A DNA stretch of 64,000 nucleotides from Fulvia fulva (GCF_020509005.1 NC_063012.1:7998001-8062000), one strand, 5' to 3'. Positions 22,657-34,300 are shown, numbered from the stretch's first letter. Program-made: numbers and translations. The notes: generated from the sequence alone by a model not told the origin.

Positions 22657-22668
22657 GGTTATGAGCCC
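22657..22668 (+). other. Copia-1 primer-binding site, initiator tRNA-Met anticodon arm
   Basis: ggttatgagccc directly after the LTR is complementary to the anticodon arm (gggCUCAUAAcc, anticodon CAU) of initiator tRNA-Met. Half-tRNA priming of this kind is known from Drosophila copia and yeast Ty5. The same 12-mer is present in Copia-2 (56686-56697). Confidence 0.75.
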
Positions 22669-23165
22669 GGGTTAGCCTTTAGGTCTTATAGATTGAAGTC
22701 GTAGTAGTTATTCCTCTACAATACCAAAAGGAAGGGCAGACTGGAGGCCGCCTCCGCATTACACAGGAAGCTACAGCTCGCTATAGGTGTATGTTAGTCG
22801 TGAAAGAGCCTAGTGAGGCACTGTCAGACCTTGACCAACTTAGAGGGTTGGAAGAGAAGCCTGTGCCAATACCTTAGAAAGGTGGGCGAGCCTACTAGGA
22901 AGAGTTGCTCTCAGGACATCGCGTTGTCCTCACCAACTAACTGTTCCGTCTGAGAGAGCCGTAGTGTCTCAGAACACCCTCCCCTGAGAGAGCTACAGAC
23001 AGTGTCTCAGAAACACGATCCTTACGACCGACTTTCCTCGCTTTCTAGTGGACAGCCATTCTCTCCACTATCAACCTCGCGTTCGGTTCACCTCCTATCG
23101 ATCCGATCGCGTACGAACGAATACCTTTCTTCTGTAGGCAGCCATCCTGTCCTATATATAAAAGC
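22669..23165 (+). other. Copia-1 untranslated leader with twin hairpins
   Basis: About 500 bp without a convincing gene. Two similar hairpins, 22950-22972 and 22984-23010, each pair ctgaga with tctcag across a short loop. A tatataaaag motif at about 23154-23163 sits right before the gag start codon. The short open frames here (for example 23002-23220) are not supported. Confidence 0.6.
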
Positions 23166-24037
23166 ATGGAGGAAACCGGACACAGCACCCTTGGTAGGAG
23201 GAGAGCAGCACCTATCCTAACCAAGGACAACTAGAGGACATGGTTCTCATTGATACAAGACCATCTTGAAGCTCAAGATGTGCTTTGGGTTGTAGATAGA
23301 GGCCATCTATTATCAAGCACACCCAGCTCCTCAACACCATCTGAGTCATCAGATCCCTTACCTGGACTTGAAGAGTCAAGATACAGTCCAGTTGGGAGGA
23401 AAGCAAATAGATGAGACAAGCTGGAGAGATCTGGCTCAAGATGAGGGCAAAGTACAGCAAGGTTCATGCTGCATATGCAATGACGGTTGTTCAAGAATTG
23501 ATCAACTTCAGAATGATAGATGGCATGACCATCAGACAGGCCTGGGTCCACCTTGGCAATCTTGTAAGAAGGATTGCTGAAGTTGACCCAGCAGAGGCTC
23601 ACTACAGAGAGCCTACAAGGAAGCTGAAGCATCTGCTTCAAGCCCTGCCTGAGGTGTATCTTGAGACCAAGAACACTATCCTGGCCCAGCCAGGACTGTC
23701 ATATGAAGATTGTCTACAACTGCTTGAGTCACATGAATCCAGGCTGGAAGTTGCATCCAAGGAAACAGCAATGTTTGCAGGAAGAGGTTTCCAGGGCAAG
23801 ATCACCTGCCATCTCTGTGATGGTGATCATGTGATCAAGGATTGCCCACACCTCTCTGGAGCCAAGCATGCTGTCAGGAAGGACAAGCTCAACAGAGGAA
23901 ACACCTCTGTTGCAAAGAGACAATCATCACCACCGAGAACGAGGTCCCCATCCCCAAGCCTGAGGGACATCCTAGTGGTGATGAAGGACCTTACAAGGAA
24001 GAGCCTATGCAACCCAGGAAGACTTATCAGACCCTGA
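23166..24037 (+). pseudogene. Copia-1 gag
   Basis: The start chosen is ATG 23166 (MEETGHSTLGRRRAAP...), which leads into a Copia-type gag segment (TWFSLIQDHLEAQDVLWVVD). TAG codons replace Trp near 23234 and at 23408-23410. The first frame continues to about 23410 and the later part is read in another frame from ATG 23411, so there is either a frameshift or an unrecognised splice; Copia-2 shows the same. The C-terminal part holds the nucleic-acid-binding CCHC knuckle CHLCDGDHVIKDC near 23811-23850. The frame ends at TGA 24035-24037, overlapping the pol frame by about 50 nt. Confidence 0.75.
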
Positions 24038-27000
24038 GACACCATCAGAGGATGATGAAGTTGATGAGGTTGCCCATTCAACTGTGGAAGCCAAAAGCAA
24101 GTACCCCTCCTCAGAGTGGTTGCTTGACTCTTGTGCTTCATCCCATATGACTGACCAGGATTCACTTTTCAGGACCCTGAAACCTCTTCAGAAGAGGAAG
24201 TGGATCAAGGTTGGGGGTGGCTACCTACATGCCACACATGAGGGGAGTGCAGTGATGGGTGGTCCTTCTGGGAAGCAGATTGTCTTGAAGAATGTTTTGT
24301 TTGTTCCTGGCCTTGGAGTTAGCCTTGTTTCTTGGAATCAGTTCAGCCAACAGTTTGCTGTCCAACCACCCAGTTTCACCCTCAAATCCCTTTCTGGAAA
24401 ACCTGTTGTCCAGACAAAGCTGAGAGGGGGTGTTCCATTCATTCAAAGTGTTTCAGAGCAGCTTGAAGCTATGCCTCAAGCATATGCCTCTCTATAGGAG
24501 CATGACTTGGATCTGTCCAAGTTAGGTACACATTTTGAGTGTGAATTGGAACAGGCTATGACTGCCACTGAGTCCCAGGACCAGTGGGAGCTATAGCATA
24601 GAAGATGTGCACACCTTAGCAAGGGACTGCTAAGAAACCTGCATAGAGTCACTGACAAGAAAGATCCCATTCCTGTTCCTTCTGAACACCAGAATTGCAA
24701 GGTCTGCTCCCTTGCAAACATGAGGAAGTTCAAAGGACCTGCCACAGAGAGGAAAGGAGAGAGGCTGGCCCTCATCTCTATTGACATCTGTGGGCCTTTT
24801 CAAGGTGCAGTCTCAAGACTTGGCTTCAAGTACTGGCTTGAGATTGTAGACAACTTCTTAAGGAAGAAGTGGGTAGTCCCTTTGAAGGCTAGGAGTGATG
24901 CTCCTACAGCTCTAAAGGAATGGAAGGTTCAGGTAGAGAACAGCTCCAGGTGTTTTCTATCTGCAATCCGTAGTGATGGTGCAAGGGAAATTCTTTCCTT
25001 GCTAAAACAGTGGGAGAAGGAGTTTGGCATTCAGATGGACACAACTGATGCCTACAACTCACTTCAGAATGGACCTGTGGAAAGGTCAATCCAAGCCTCT
25101 GAGAATACAGTGAGAGCTATGCTTGAGGACTCAAATATGCCAGTTGAATTCTGGCTAGAGGCCCTTATTGCTCAAACTGTGGTCAGAAACAGACTTCCAA
25201 ATGGACCAATGATAGATGGTACTACTCTTTCACCAGAAGAAGCCTTCACTGGCCAGGTACCATCAGTTGACCATTTGAGAGTCTAGGGATGTAAAGCAGT
25301 GGTCTATGTAGACCCGAGATCCCAACCTCAAGGCTTGAGAAGTGACAAGCTCATGAATAGGGGTAAAGAAGTTGTCTTTGTTGGCTATATAGAGAACACC
25401 ACAAAGCAATGGCTCTTCTGGGAGCCTGACATGAAAGCCATCAAAACACACGGGCAAGTTGACTGGTTTGAGAATGAGAAGGGGGGTGATATGGATCTTG
25501 GCATCACCTTCACAAACCAGTCAAGCAGAGCCCTAAAGAGAAACCCCGTTGGAAGACCTCCTGCTCAGGTCTCCAGTTCATCAATGCAGCCACAGCAGCT
25601 CCAGGCAAAGCCTCTGTTTGTGCAACTTCCCCAACCTCCAAAAGACATTAGAGAGTACCAGAAGATTGGAGTAGAGGGGACTCCAAGAAAAGAAAAGGAA
25701 GAGGAACTTGTTCAGGAGGATCAACCTCAACAGCCACCTCAGCTTGCAGGCAACAAGAGGTCAAGGGGGGATGAAGATGATGGCTCTGCTGAGCATGAAG
25801 CCAAGCATCATAGGGCATTGATTGCTCAGATGTTTCATCTTGATCCAACTATAAGCTGGGTTGAGGAAATCCTGAATGATGTGGAGGGATATGCATTTGC
25901 TGCTGTTAGGCAGGCCATAGCCTACCGGCAGGAAGTGCCAATCCCAAAGTCCTATAAGGAGGCAGTGGGAGACCCCAATTGGGGACATATGTGGAAAGAG
26001 GCAATCCAGAAAGAACTTATTGCCTTAGGAAGCAACAACACCTTGGATCCAGTTGTACCACCAAGGGGTGCAAACCTGGTTACATCTAAGTGGGCTTTTG
26101 ATGTGAAAAGAATGATCAGTGGAGCCATTGAAAAGTTCAAGGCAAGACTGGTTGTAAGAGGGTTTTCACAGAAATATGGTGTTGACTTTGAAGAGACCTT
26201 TGCACCTACTGTTAGGCATGATACCCTTAGGGTCTTCATGGCTGTAGTATGTGAGAGAGATCTTGAGATGCACCAGGTGGATGTGAACAATGCTTTCACC
26301 GAAAGCAGCCTTCTTGAAGACATCTATATGATCCCACCCCTAGGTGTTGAAATTCCACCAAATATGGTCTTCAAGGTCCTTAGAAGCCTGTATAGACTAA
26401 AGCAAGCAGCTAGAGATTGGAACAAGCTCTGTGTTGCTAAGCTAGAACAGATTGGATCTACCTAGTCCCAGGTGGATCCATGCCTACTCATCCACAGAGG
26501 AAGAGACATCATGGTCCTCACCTATGTGGATGACATCCCCATTGCAGCTCCAAAGCTGTCAGATGTTCAGTGGTTCAAGGCTGAATTTAGAAGAGTGTTC
26601 AAGATCAAAGATCTTGGGGAACCTGAGAAGATCCTTGGAATGAGGATTACAAGAAACAGGTCCCAAGGTACTGTAAAGCTTGATCAAGGACACTACATCC
26701 AAACTAACCTTGCTAAGATGGGCATCTCTCCAGAGAAGGCCACACCCACACTCTCACCTATAGACAGCTATAAGGATCTGAGACCTTCAGCTACTATGGA
26801 TGAGAGGTGCAACAAACAGGAGTACCAGAGTTGCAATGGTACCTGGATGTGGCCAATGACAATGACAAGGCCAGACCTTGCTTTCCCCCTTGGAAGAATC
26901 AGCTCATATGTTGCTGACCCTTCAAAGCAACATCTTAGAGCCTTGAAGAAACTCTCCAGATATCTGAGATCATACCCAGACCTGGGCTTGATGTACAGAA

Positions 27001-27533
27001 GAGGAGGAGGTATTCTCCAGGGATACTCAGATTCTGATTATGCCATAGACAAGGCAGACAGAGTCTCAATCCTTGGACATGTGTGGTTCCTTTGTGGATC
27101 ACCTGTGTCCTGGATGAGTAGGAAGCAGAAGTCTGTTGCCACATCAATAATGGAGGCTGAGTTCATGGCCATGAATGCAGCAGCCAAGCAGTCACAGTTT
27201 CTTGCTGTAGTCCTTAGGGAGATGAGGTGTCCTGACCTGGTTGGAGAGTGTTCATTCCAACCTAGGATCAAGGCAAGCAGTACTGTTGATGAGCTGAGAC
27301 CCGTGGAGCTTATGGGTGACAACCAAGCAGCTTTGACCTTTGTCAAAGATGCCCATGTCCATGACAGGTCAAAGCATATTGATGTTGCATACCACTATGT
27401 CAGGAATCTCTCGTGGCAAAGGAAGATTGTAGTGGATTACTGCCACACAAAGGACATAGTTGCTGATGGGCTGGCTAAGCCCCTCAATGGCCAGCAGTTT
27501 CAAAACTTTGTAAGGCAGCTCCAGCTTGTATAA
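24036..27533 (+). pseudogene. Copia-1 pol (protease, integrase, RT, RNase H)
   Basis: Read in the +1 frame relative to gag. Domains in order: aspartic protease with WLLDSCASSHM near 24118-24150 (D-S-C in place of DTG/DSG); integrase zinc region around 24590-24720 and core with ISIDICGPFQG near 24776 and the second acidic residue near 24975; linker rich in Gln, Pro, Glu; RT from about 25930 with YVDDIPIA near 26522; RNase H with MEAEFMAM near 27150 and SKHIDVAYHYVR near 27375. Four TAG stops at former Trp codons (about 24495, 24595, 25285, 26464) interrupt it; no indels were noticed in this part. Restoration of Trp at four sites would leave a full frame, so it is freshly inactivated. Confidence 0.9.
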
Positions 27534-27558
27534 GGGATTGTTTGAGACCTTCTGACCT

Positions 27559-27567
27559 GAGTGGGAG
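27559..27567 (+). other. Copia-1 polypurine tract
   Basis: gagtgggag immediately before the 3' LTR, the expected plus-strand primer position. Copia-2 has the same sequence (complement ctcccactc at 52405-52413). Confidence 0.6.
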
Positions 27568-27785
27568 TGTTGAGAATATGCAGGTCATAGGGTCAACATT
27601 AGGTGCTTATGGGGATTAGTAATCAGGGCTTGCTAGTCAAGTCCTGAGTACAGCTGTCCCTCCTGAAACACCTACACCAATACTGGCGATACTGTATGTA
27701 GATACACGCTATCCCATTAGGTCCTTCTTCGTCTTTCGTGTGATCCGCCGTCTTCCACTGCTACGCAACTCGTACCTGTTCAACA
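27568..27785 (+). repeat. Copia-1 3' LTR
   Basis: 218 bp, tgttgagaat ... gttcaaca. Over its full length it resembles the Copia-2 LTRs more than its own 5' LTR does. Confidence 0.9.
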
Positions 27786-28619
27786 AGAGTATAAGATCGA
27801 GAGGCATAGAATATAAGAGACGGACTATAGCGGAGAACTTAAGATATCGGCCTATATATTAGAACTATAGTTGCCGGATGTATACCCTCATATAGTACTG
27901 CCTATAATAATACAAAATAGAAAGGCACGAGGCCTACTAGATTCTGCTTTAACCTCTCTCTTTCTCGATTAGAAATGTATACGTAAATATAACATCCCTC
28001 TAATACCCCTAGTTTAGAGTAAGAACTTGACACTAGGCGATAGGAAGGCGAGTACTAGACGTATTACATACGTAGCCTTAGTCGACGTTGTTATCGGCGG
28101 TCATTATTACGAGCAAATAATATACTACGTAACCGACCTCGAATACGAGATCGTCCTCGGCCTACCTTAGTTAAGCTAGTATAACCCTAACATCTTCTAG
28201 GAAACCGGCGAAGTGGCCCTTAGATTAGACTACTACTTTAGTTACTGTCTTCGTAGGAAGACTTCGATAACAGTTTAGTCCCTAAACTACTAATACCGGT
28301 AATATACGAAATACGGCCTAGAGCCCTTTACCGGGGAGTCGCTAGGATTTACGGTAGGAGGGGCGGAGTTAAACGTCTCGTCCTTATATATAGACGACGA
28401 TAAGAAAGTGGACTATTAAGGCGTTAGTCGTTACGCTTAGGAGATATATACGTACCGGCCTAGGGCCGAGTACTTCTATATTCTACCTACTAGTAACGAG
28501 TCTAGCGAAACGGATAGTAACGGCGAGTTGAAGCTAAGCGTAATGTTAGCTAACAACCTTAATTAGTTCCTAAATAAGCAATTCAACTATAACCCGAAGG
28601 AGAAGCTTCCGTCCGAGTA
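27786..28619 (+). pseudogene. Gypsy-A pol, protease part
   Basis: Colinear with Gypsy-C 61130-61970: protease, then the stretch leading to RT. The translation is recognisable up to NPKEKLPSEY at about 28615, where Gypsy-B is inserted. Many RIP stops. Confidence 0.85.
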
Positions 28620-28624
28620 CTATT
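28620..28624. repeat. Target-site duplication of Gypsy-B, left
   Basis: ctatt, repeated at 40778-40782. Confidence 0.85.
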
Positions 28625-28820
28625 TATTACGGTATAGCCCTACGGCCTACGGCCTACGGGTCACGTAACTTCGTGAATATAACGTAACGCCTCGGCTCGG
28701 CGAACGTCGCGCTTATCTTCGATACGCGCCTTAGCTAGAACTTCTCTTCTCCGTAGAACTTATTCGATTACTTAGCTACGACACCCTTTTACCTACCGAG
28801 AGTAGCCTAGACCCGTGTTA
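28625..28820 (+). repeat. Gypsy-B 5' LTR
   Basis: 196 bp, tattacggtatagccc ... gacccgtgtta. Contains ctacggcctacggcctacgg, a triplicated short motif. The unmutated start is seen in the 3' LTR as tgtcacgg. Confidence 0.9.
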
Positions 28821-29290
28821 TTAAGTTCTACTACTCTAAATCCCTCTATAGCAAGTACGCGTATTATCGGCGATATTACCGACCGGTTTACGACACTTTA
28901 GTAGGAGTTAGTAAACAAGACCCCGAGTTCGAGGCGGATTATAGTAGTATAATCGGGTATCCTATATACGTAGGAAGTATATAGAAGAGGAGGATACGAT
29001 ATAGTTAGTCGTAGACACTATCGTAGGAGTTCGTCGAGACACGTAGGATCAATATTAATATCCGCCGAACCGTCGAGGATTCGAGATAGCCGCGACTATA
29101 GCTACCGATAATCACGAACCGTAACGGTACTAGACCTAACAGAATAATAGAAGTTAGACTGTAGTCGATAGCTAAGATCAGACCTACTAGATACGATAAG
29201 CGACGGCGGGTTAATAGTAGAAGACGGAAATTACGTATATAACTCTTAAGACTAAGTACGACCGGCGTAAGCGCATTTACTAACAAGATA
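28821..29290 (+). other. Gypsy-B leader or gag N-terminus
   Basis: No secure start codon or domain. A basic, Arg-rich translation exists between stops and could be the gag N-terminus, but RIP has blurred the frame. Confidence 0.35.
28823..28830 (+). other. Possible self-priming site, Gypsy-B
   Basis: aagttcta two bases after the LTR is the complement of tagaactt at 28736-28743 in the LTR. It matches the layout in Gypsy-C, but with no clear TATA box at the right distance, so support is weaker. Confidence 0.35.
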
Positions 29291-31180
29291 GAGGATAGGG
29301 TATATCGTCGAGAGTAGATAGGTAGGGAGGCTAGTACGCCCCGCTCGACCTATCGTATACTATGCCCCTAGATCCTATAGAAGATAGTAAAGGCGCTTAG
29401 TTCCGATACGATCTATAAGTATTTAAGCTATATACCTACGAAGAGTTGGCGGCGTTAGTCAAAAAGAGACCTAAAGCTTGGCTTAATGTCCTCGACTTTA
29501 GGATATAGATATATACTTATAGCAAGGCCTTACTTAAGAACTCTCGCGACCGAGTTGTTAACCTAACGTGTAAGAAAGTCAACCTCGAGGCAGCCCTTTA
29601 GTAAGAAAAGGAGGACTCGGAAGAAGCGGCGGGCATTATTAAAGGTCTAACCGTTCAGAACGAGGAAAAGGATAGGCGAATTTAAGAACTAGAAGCTAAG
29701 GTATAGACTAAGGACGGCGATACGGAAGATGCTATAGCAGAAATCGAGAGCCTATAAGAGGATAACAACACTTAGCGTAGGTTAGTCGAGAGTCTAAAGT
29801 AGCGTATTAAGGAGCTCGAAGCACTTTAGAAGCAATAGTAATAGCCGGAGAGACTAACGACACTAGCTCGCTAGCCCTCTAAGCTACGCGTCCTCCTAGA
29901 TTTACGAAAGAAGGACGTAGGAAACACTCTAGGTGTTCGCGTCAATACGTATATAGAGAAAGTCCTACTACGAGGGCTCGGAACTACGCTACTATAACGT
30001 ACGGCTAGCGCGCTAGGCGGGCGTAGGTAAGAAGTCGAATTTATAGGTATTAATGACTTCGAGACCGCTTACGACGATAGTATCCGTAATATACGTACAT
30101 CGACTCTATACTAGTTTATATTAGGGGGTCTCGGTAGGTTCGGCGACGCTAATAATACGCCTAATCTATACGCGCGTCCTTTCACCCCTACCCTAACTCT
30201 AGGTACGTAGTCTATAGAGTCTATTAATATATCTCAGAAGAACCCTATTAAGGTCCTACCTATCTTCCACGCCGACCTAAAGGAAGACAAGGTCAGCTAT
30301 ATTAAGTAGCGTAAGAAGGTTAGCGAGTACCTACTTATAGAACCTAATCGATCGGATACCGAATTATGTATTATGTTCTACGGCCTAGTAGGTACGAACG
30401 CTCTCGGCCGTATTCGACCTTATAAGCCCACTATTAAGCATTGGAATGAGGCTCTCGAGATCCTCGACTTATCGTATAGCGACTACTTCGAGAAGCGTCG
30501 TCACCGTAAGGCCTTTTACGAACTCGAATAGAAGTAGGGTAAGAAGTTTGACCTCTTCTATACGAAGTTTTCCGAGTATACGCACTACCTTAGGAAGTAT
30601 ACTACTAAGGACGGGCGCGAAGAACTAATAGAGAACCTTAAGGAGAAGATTCTTCTACGTCTACGCGCGAAGATCGCGGGTGTACGGTTTAGGAGCCTAA
30701 CCGAGATAGAAGATACTCTCCGTAATATCGAGATCGACCTCGATAATATACCGCGCTAGTAGTAGCAACTACCCGGTAAGAAGCTAAGTAGAGGAGGCTA
30801 GACCGGTGGCTAAGGTAACGCGCGACTAGGTTCCTCCGGTAGTACTAGAGGCGGCGGCGGCGGCGGCGGTCGAGGACCTATAGGCAAGCCGCGTAGTAAG
30901 CGTATAGACGAGAAGGTATACTAATAGTACGACATAGTAGCCGCTAAGCGTACTAGCTTGATATATCGCAAGCTTACGAAGGATGAAGCGGCGTACTAGA
31001 AGGATAAGACGTTCTACTACGTATATAAGAGCCTAGACTATAACTAGTAGTACCGATCTTACGAATAGTTCTAGTTCCGTAAGGGTGATACTAGAGGTAA
31101 CGTAGCTACTACGGTCGACTAGAATCTTATCGACTTCGAACCCTAATAATAGGGAAACGGGGCAACTCTAGACTAAGGCG
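29290..31180 (+). pseudogene. Gypsy-B gag
   Basis: Plus-strand frame with a Glu/Lys/Gln-rich coiled-coil-like stretch at about 29580-29850 (including QNEEKDRRIQELEAKVQTKD), a capsid-like region at about 30230-30760 (ILPIFHADLKEDKVSYIK-type start, then CIMFYGLVGTNALGRI), a Gly-rich run near 30850 and a degenerate zinc knuckle near 31010-31060 in which Cys codons have become Tyr. Several TAG/TAA codons. Organisation parallels Gypsy-C gag. Confidence 0.75.
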
Positions 31181-31379
31181 TATAGTTTAGAGTATAGCTA
31201 TTGTTACTATAGCTAACATTACGCCTAGTAAGGATCCTCCTAAGAACATCTACGAGCACCTTACGTTAGAAGAACCGAGTATATATCCGTTAGGCAAAGG
31301 CCCGCTAAGGATGTTAGAACCTACGCCGATACCCTAGTAACGAAACAAAAAGGTCAACCTACTATAGCGGTAGACTTCG

Positions 31380-34300
31380 GAGGTAGACATACCTAAGGTT
31401 ATAGATATCGAGACTATAAAGGTCGGAGTAATCAAAGTCGACATCCCGCTACGTAGTAATCGTCTTATTATATACGGTACCGTTAAAGGCAAGCGTACTA
31501 GATGCCTAGTAGATCTAGGCGTATAGTCGATCTTTTATAGCACGAAGTTTATAAAGGATTATAATTGGACAAAGCTACCTACTCTATTCAGAATCGGTAT
31601 AGTAGACCCGTCTAAGAAGAACGAAGCTACGGAGTACGTAAAAGCGACTCTAGACCTAAACGGTCACGTCGAAGAATTGAACTACTTTGTTACTAGTATT
31701 AAGTATAACTTCATTCTTAGTATACCGTAGGTATAGAAGTACCTACTAGACTTCGGGAACTAGACGAACACCGTTACGTTTACGTCTTACTACGGAGACT
31801 ATTACGAAAGAATACTAACGACGGTACGCTATTAACTAGAAAATCAAGTATAAGCTCGGTAGTAATAGCGTACCGATCGGACAGACGTAGCGGCAATTAT
31901 AGGCATTGACATCTCGTCTATAAGTACTACGGAGGCCGTAGAATGTCTAGGAGATTGGCTTAAAGAGGGCTAATAACTATAAGAAGGCTACCTAATTTAG
32001 GAGTAGAATGACGACGCGCTACCTATAACTAAGGAGGAGGCTATAGAAGAAGTTAGTATATAGCTTGACGCTATAGTAGCGTCCGACTTCTAACAATATA
32101 TAAAAGGCAAAGACGAAGTAGACCTAGATATATCGCTTCCGCGTAAATTCAAGTCGCGACGTAAGGCCTTCGTTCTACGTATAGGAGACGATACCTTACC
32201 TCCTTACCGTAAAGGAGACGACCTCGCTATCGACTTTGACCTAGGTACTAAGCTGCCTTTCGCTCGACTATATCCAATGAGCCTATAGGAGCTCGAAGTC
32301 GTAAAGAAGTATATCGACGACTTGAAGACGAAAGGCAAAATTAGAGAAAGTACCTTACGTATTACATCGCTAGTCATTATTGTTAGAAAACTAGGTAGTG
32401 GACTACGCGTCTACGTAGACTATAGAGTAGTCAACGCTATTACGATTAAGAACCGATACCCTATCCCGTAGGTTCGAGAGACACTATAGCGAATAAGTAG
32501 GTACTAATACTTCACCGTACTCGATGTCGTTACTGCCTTTAATAAACTACGTATCCGAGTAGGCGACGAATAGAAGACTACATTTACCTTACGGTATAGG
32601 ACCTTTAAGTACCTAGTAGTGCCCTTCGGATTGTATAACGCTCCTAGCGTCTTCTAGGCCTATATTAACAAAGCCCTAAGGCCTTACCTTAACGACTTCG
32701 TTACCGTATACCTTAATAATACGATCGTCTTTAGCAGTATAAGAGAGGAGTATATAGAATATATGCTTAAGGTACTAGACTGCTTTATCGATACTAAACT
32801 ACTATTAGACATCGCGAAGAGCAAGTTTTTCTAGAAGGAAGTCAAGTACCTTAGTCTAATTATTACTACCGAAGGTATTAAGATAGACCTAAAGAAGATC
32901 AAGACGATCCTTAAGTAGGAGACACCTAGAAGCGTAAAGGACGTCCTTTCCTTCCTCGGCCTCGCGAACTTCTATCGAAGGTTCGTAGAAGGCTTCTCGA
33001 ACATCGTACTACCTATAACTACTATTACGAAGGGGGTCGGTAGTAAGGACAAGTCAAAGCGACCTACGAAGTATACTTAGAACTAGACACTAGAGTGCTA
33101 GTAAGCTTTTAATAGGCTTAAGGCGGAGTTTACGAAGCAACTAGTGCTATAGTACTTTGACCTAAGCAAGCCTTACGTTATCGAATACGACGCCTCTAAT
33201 AGATATACCGGTAGCGTTCTTTTATAGATCGGAGAAGACGGACAGCTTTACCTAGTTATATACTATTCGTAGAAGATAGATCTAGCTAAGTATAACTATA
33301 AGATCTACGATAAGGAGCTTATAGCTATCGTTCGAGCTTTTGAGGAATAGCGGCTAGAGCTAATAGGTAGTAAGACTAGGATATTATCTAATTACCGCGG
33401 CCTATAATACTTTATAACTACTAAGTAGCTGAATCGCCGATAAGCACGATAGAGTAAATTCTTGTCCGGGTTCGATTTCTAGATCGAATACCGACTAGGT
33501 AAGCTAGGCGGTAAGCCTAATGCTCTAACACGCCGTACTTAGGATATAGACGTAATAGACGATATTAAGAACAGACAATAAACGGTCTTAAAGGAACGTA
33601 ACCTCGCCCCGGAAGTATAGGAGTCTCTTAGAGTATTAGTAATAATAACGTATACGAACGCTCGCGACTAATATTAGCTCGCGCTTGCCGTACTTAACGC
33701 GAACGAGGCGTCTATTAAGGAAGAGATCTAGAACGCCTACGATTAGGACGAGCTCGTAGTAGTAATTAAGAAAGGCCTATAAGCTAGCGATAGTCGGCTA
33801 CCGTAGAAATTGAACACGTATATCAATCTTAGCGAGTACGAACTAGAGCACGACCTGATTTATATTCAAGGCCGCCTCTACGTGCCTAATAGTAGTAACA
33901 TCCGCGAAGAACTTATAGCCGCTTGTTATAATGCCCCTATAGCCGGCTACCCGGGGCGCGAGAAGATATACGAGCTAATGACTCGTACGTACTATTGGCC
34001 TAGTATATAGGCTAACATCGCACGATATGTAAAGAACTATTATATATACACTAGAACTAAGGCTTTCTATAATACGTACTAGGGCAACCTTAAGCAAATC
34101 CTAATACCTAACGGTATATTCGAGGAAGTGGCCCTAGACTATATTATAGCACTTCTAGACAGCTATAGCCCGGAGGGCGTCAAGTATAACAACATCCTTA
34201 CCTTAATATATCGTCTTATAAAGCGTAAGTACCTTATGCTAGTCGTCGACATAGAGCCCGAGACAGCTATAGATATAATCATCCGCTACATTATTAAGGA

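Larger units (their letters stand above)
22436..27785 (+). mobile_element. Copia-1, Ty1/Copia retrotransposon, lightly RIP-mutated
   Basis: Complete 5350-bp Copia element: 5' LTR, tRNA-type primer-binding site, leader, gag, protease-integrase-RT-RNase H, short purine tract, 3' LTR. Base composition is normal (abundant CA/TG) compared with both neighbours. Few in-frame stops, nearly all TAG. The five bases on each side (gttat, agagt) do not match; the left neighbour is Gypsy-F and the right one Gypsy-A. The two LTRs differ in their last 60 bp by more than RIP changes. An inverted relative, Copia-2, lies at 52187-56915. Confidence 0.95.

Noticed and set aside
23273..24165. Several 100-120 codon frames on the minus strand of Copia-1, mirrored at 55203-56095
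   Set aside because: Shadows of gag; they recur only because the two Copias are copies of each other.
33810..34010. Open frame as a separate small gene
   Set aside because: It is the integrase zinc-binding domain of Gypsy-B pol between two RIP stops.
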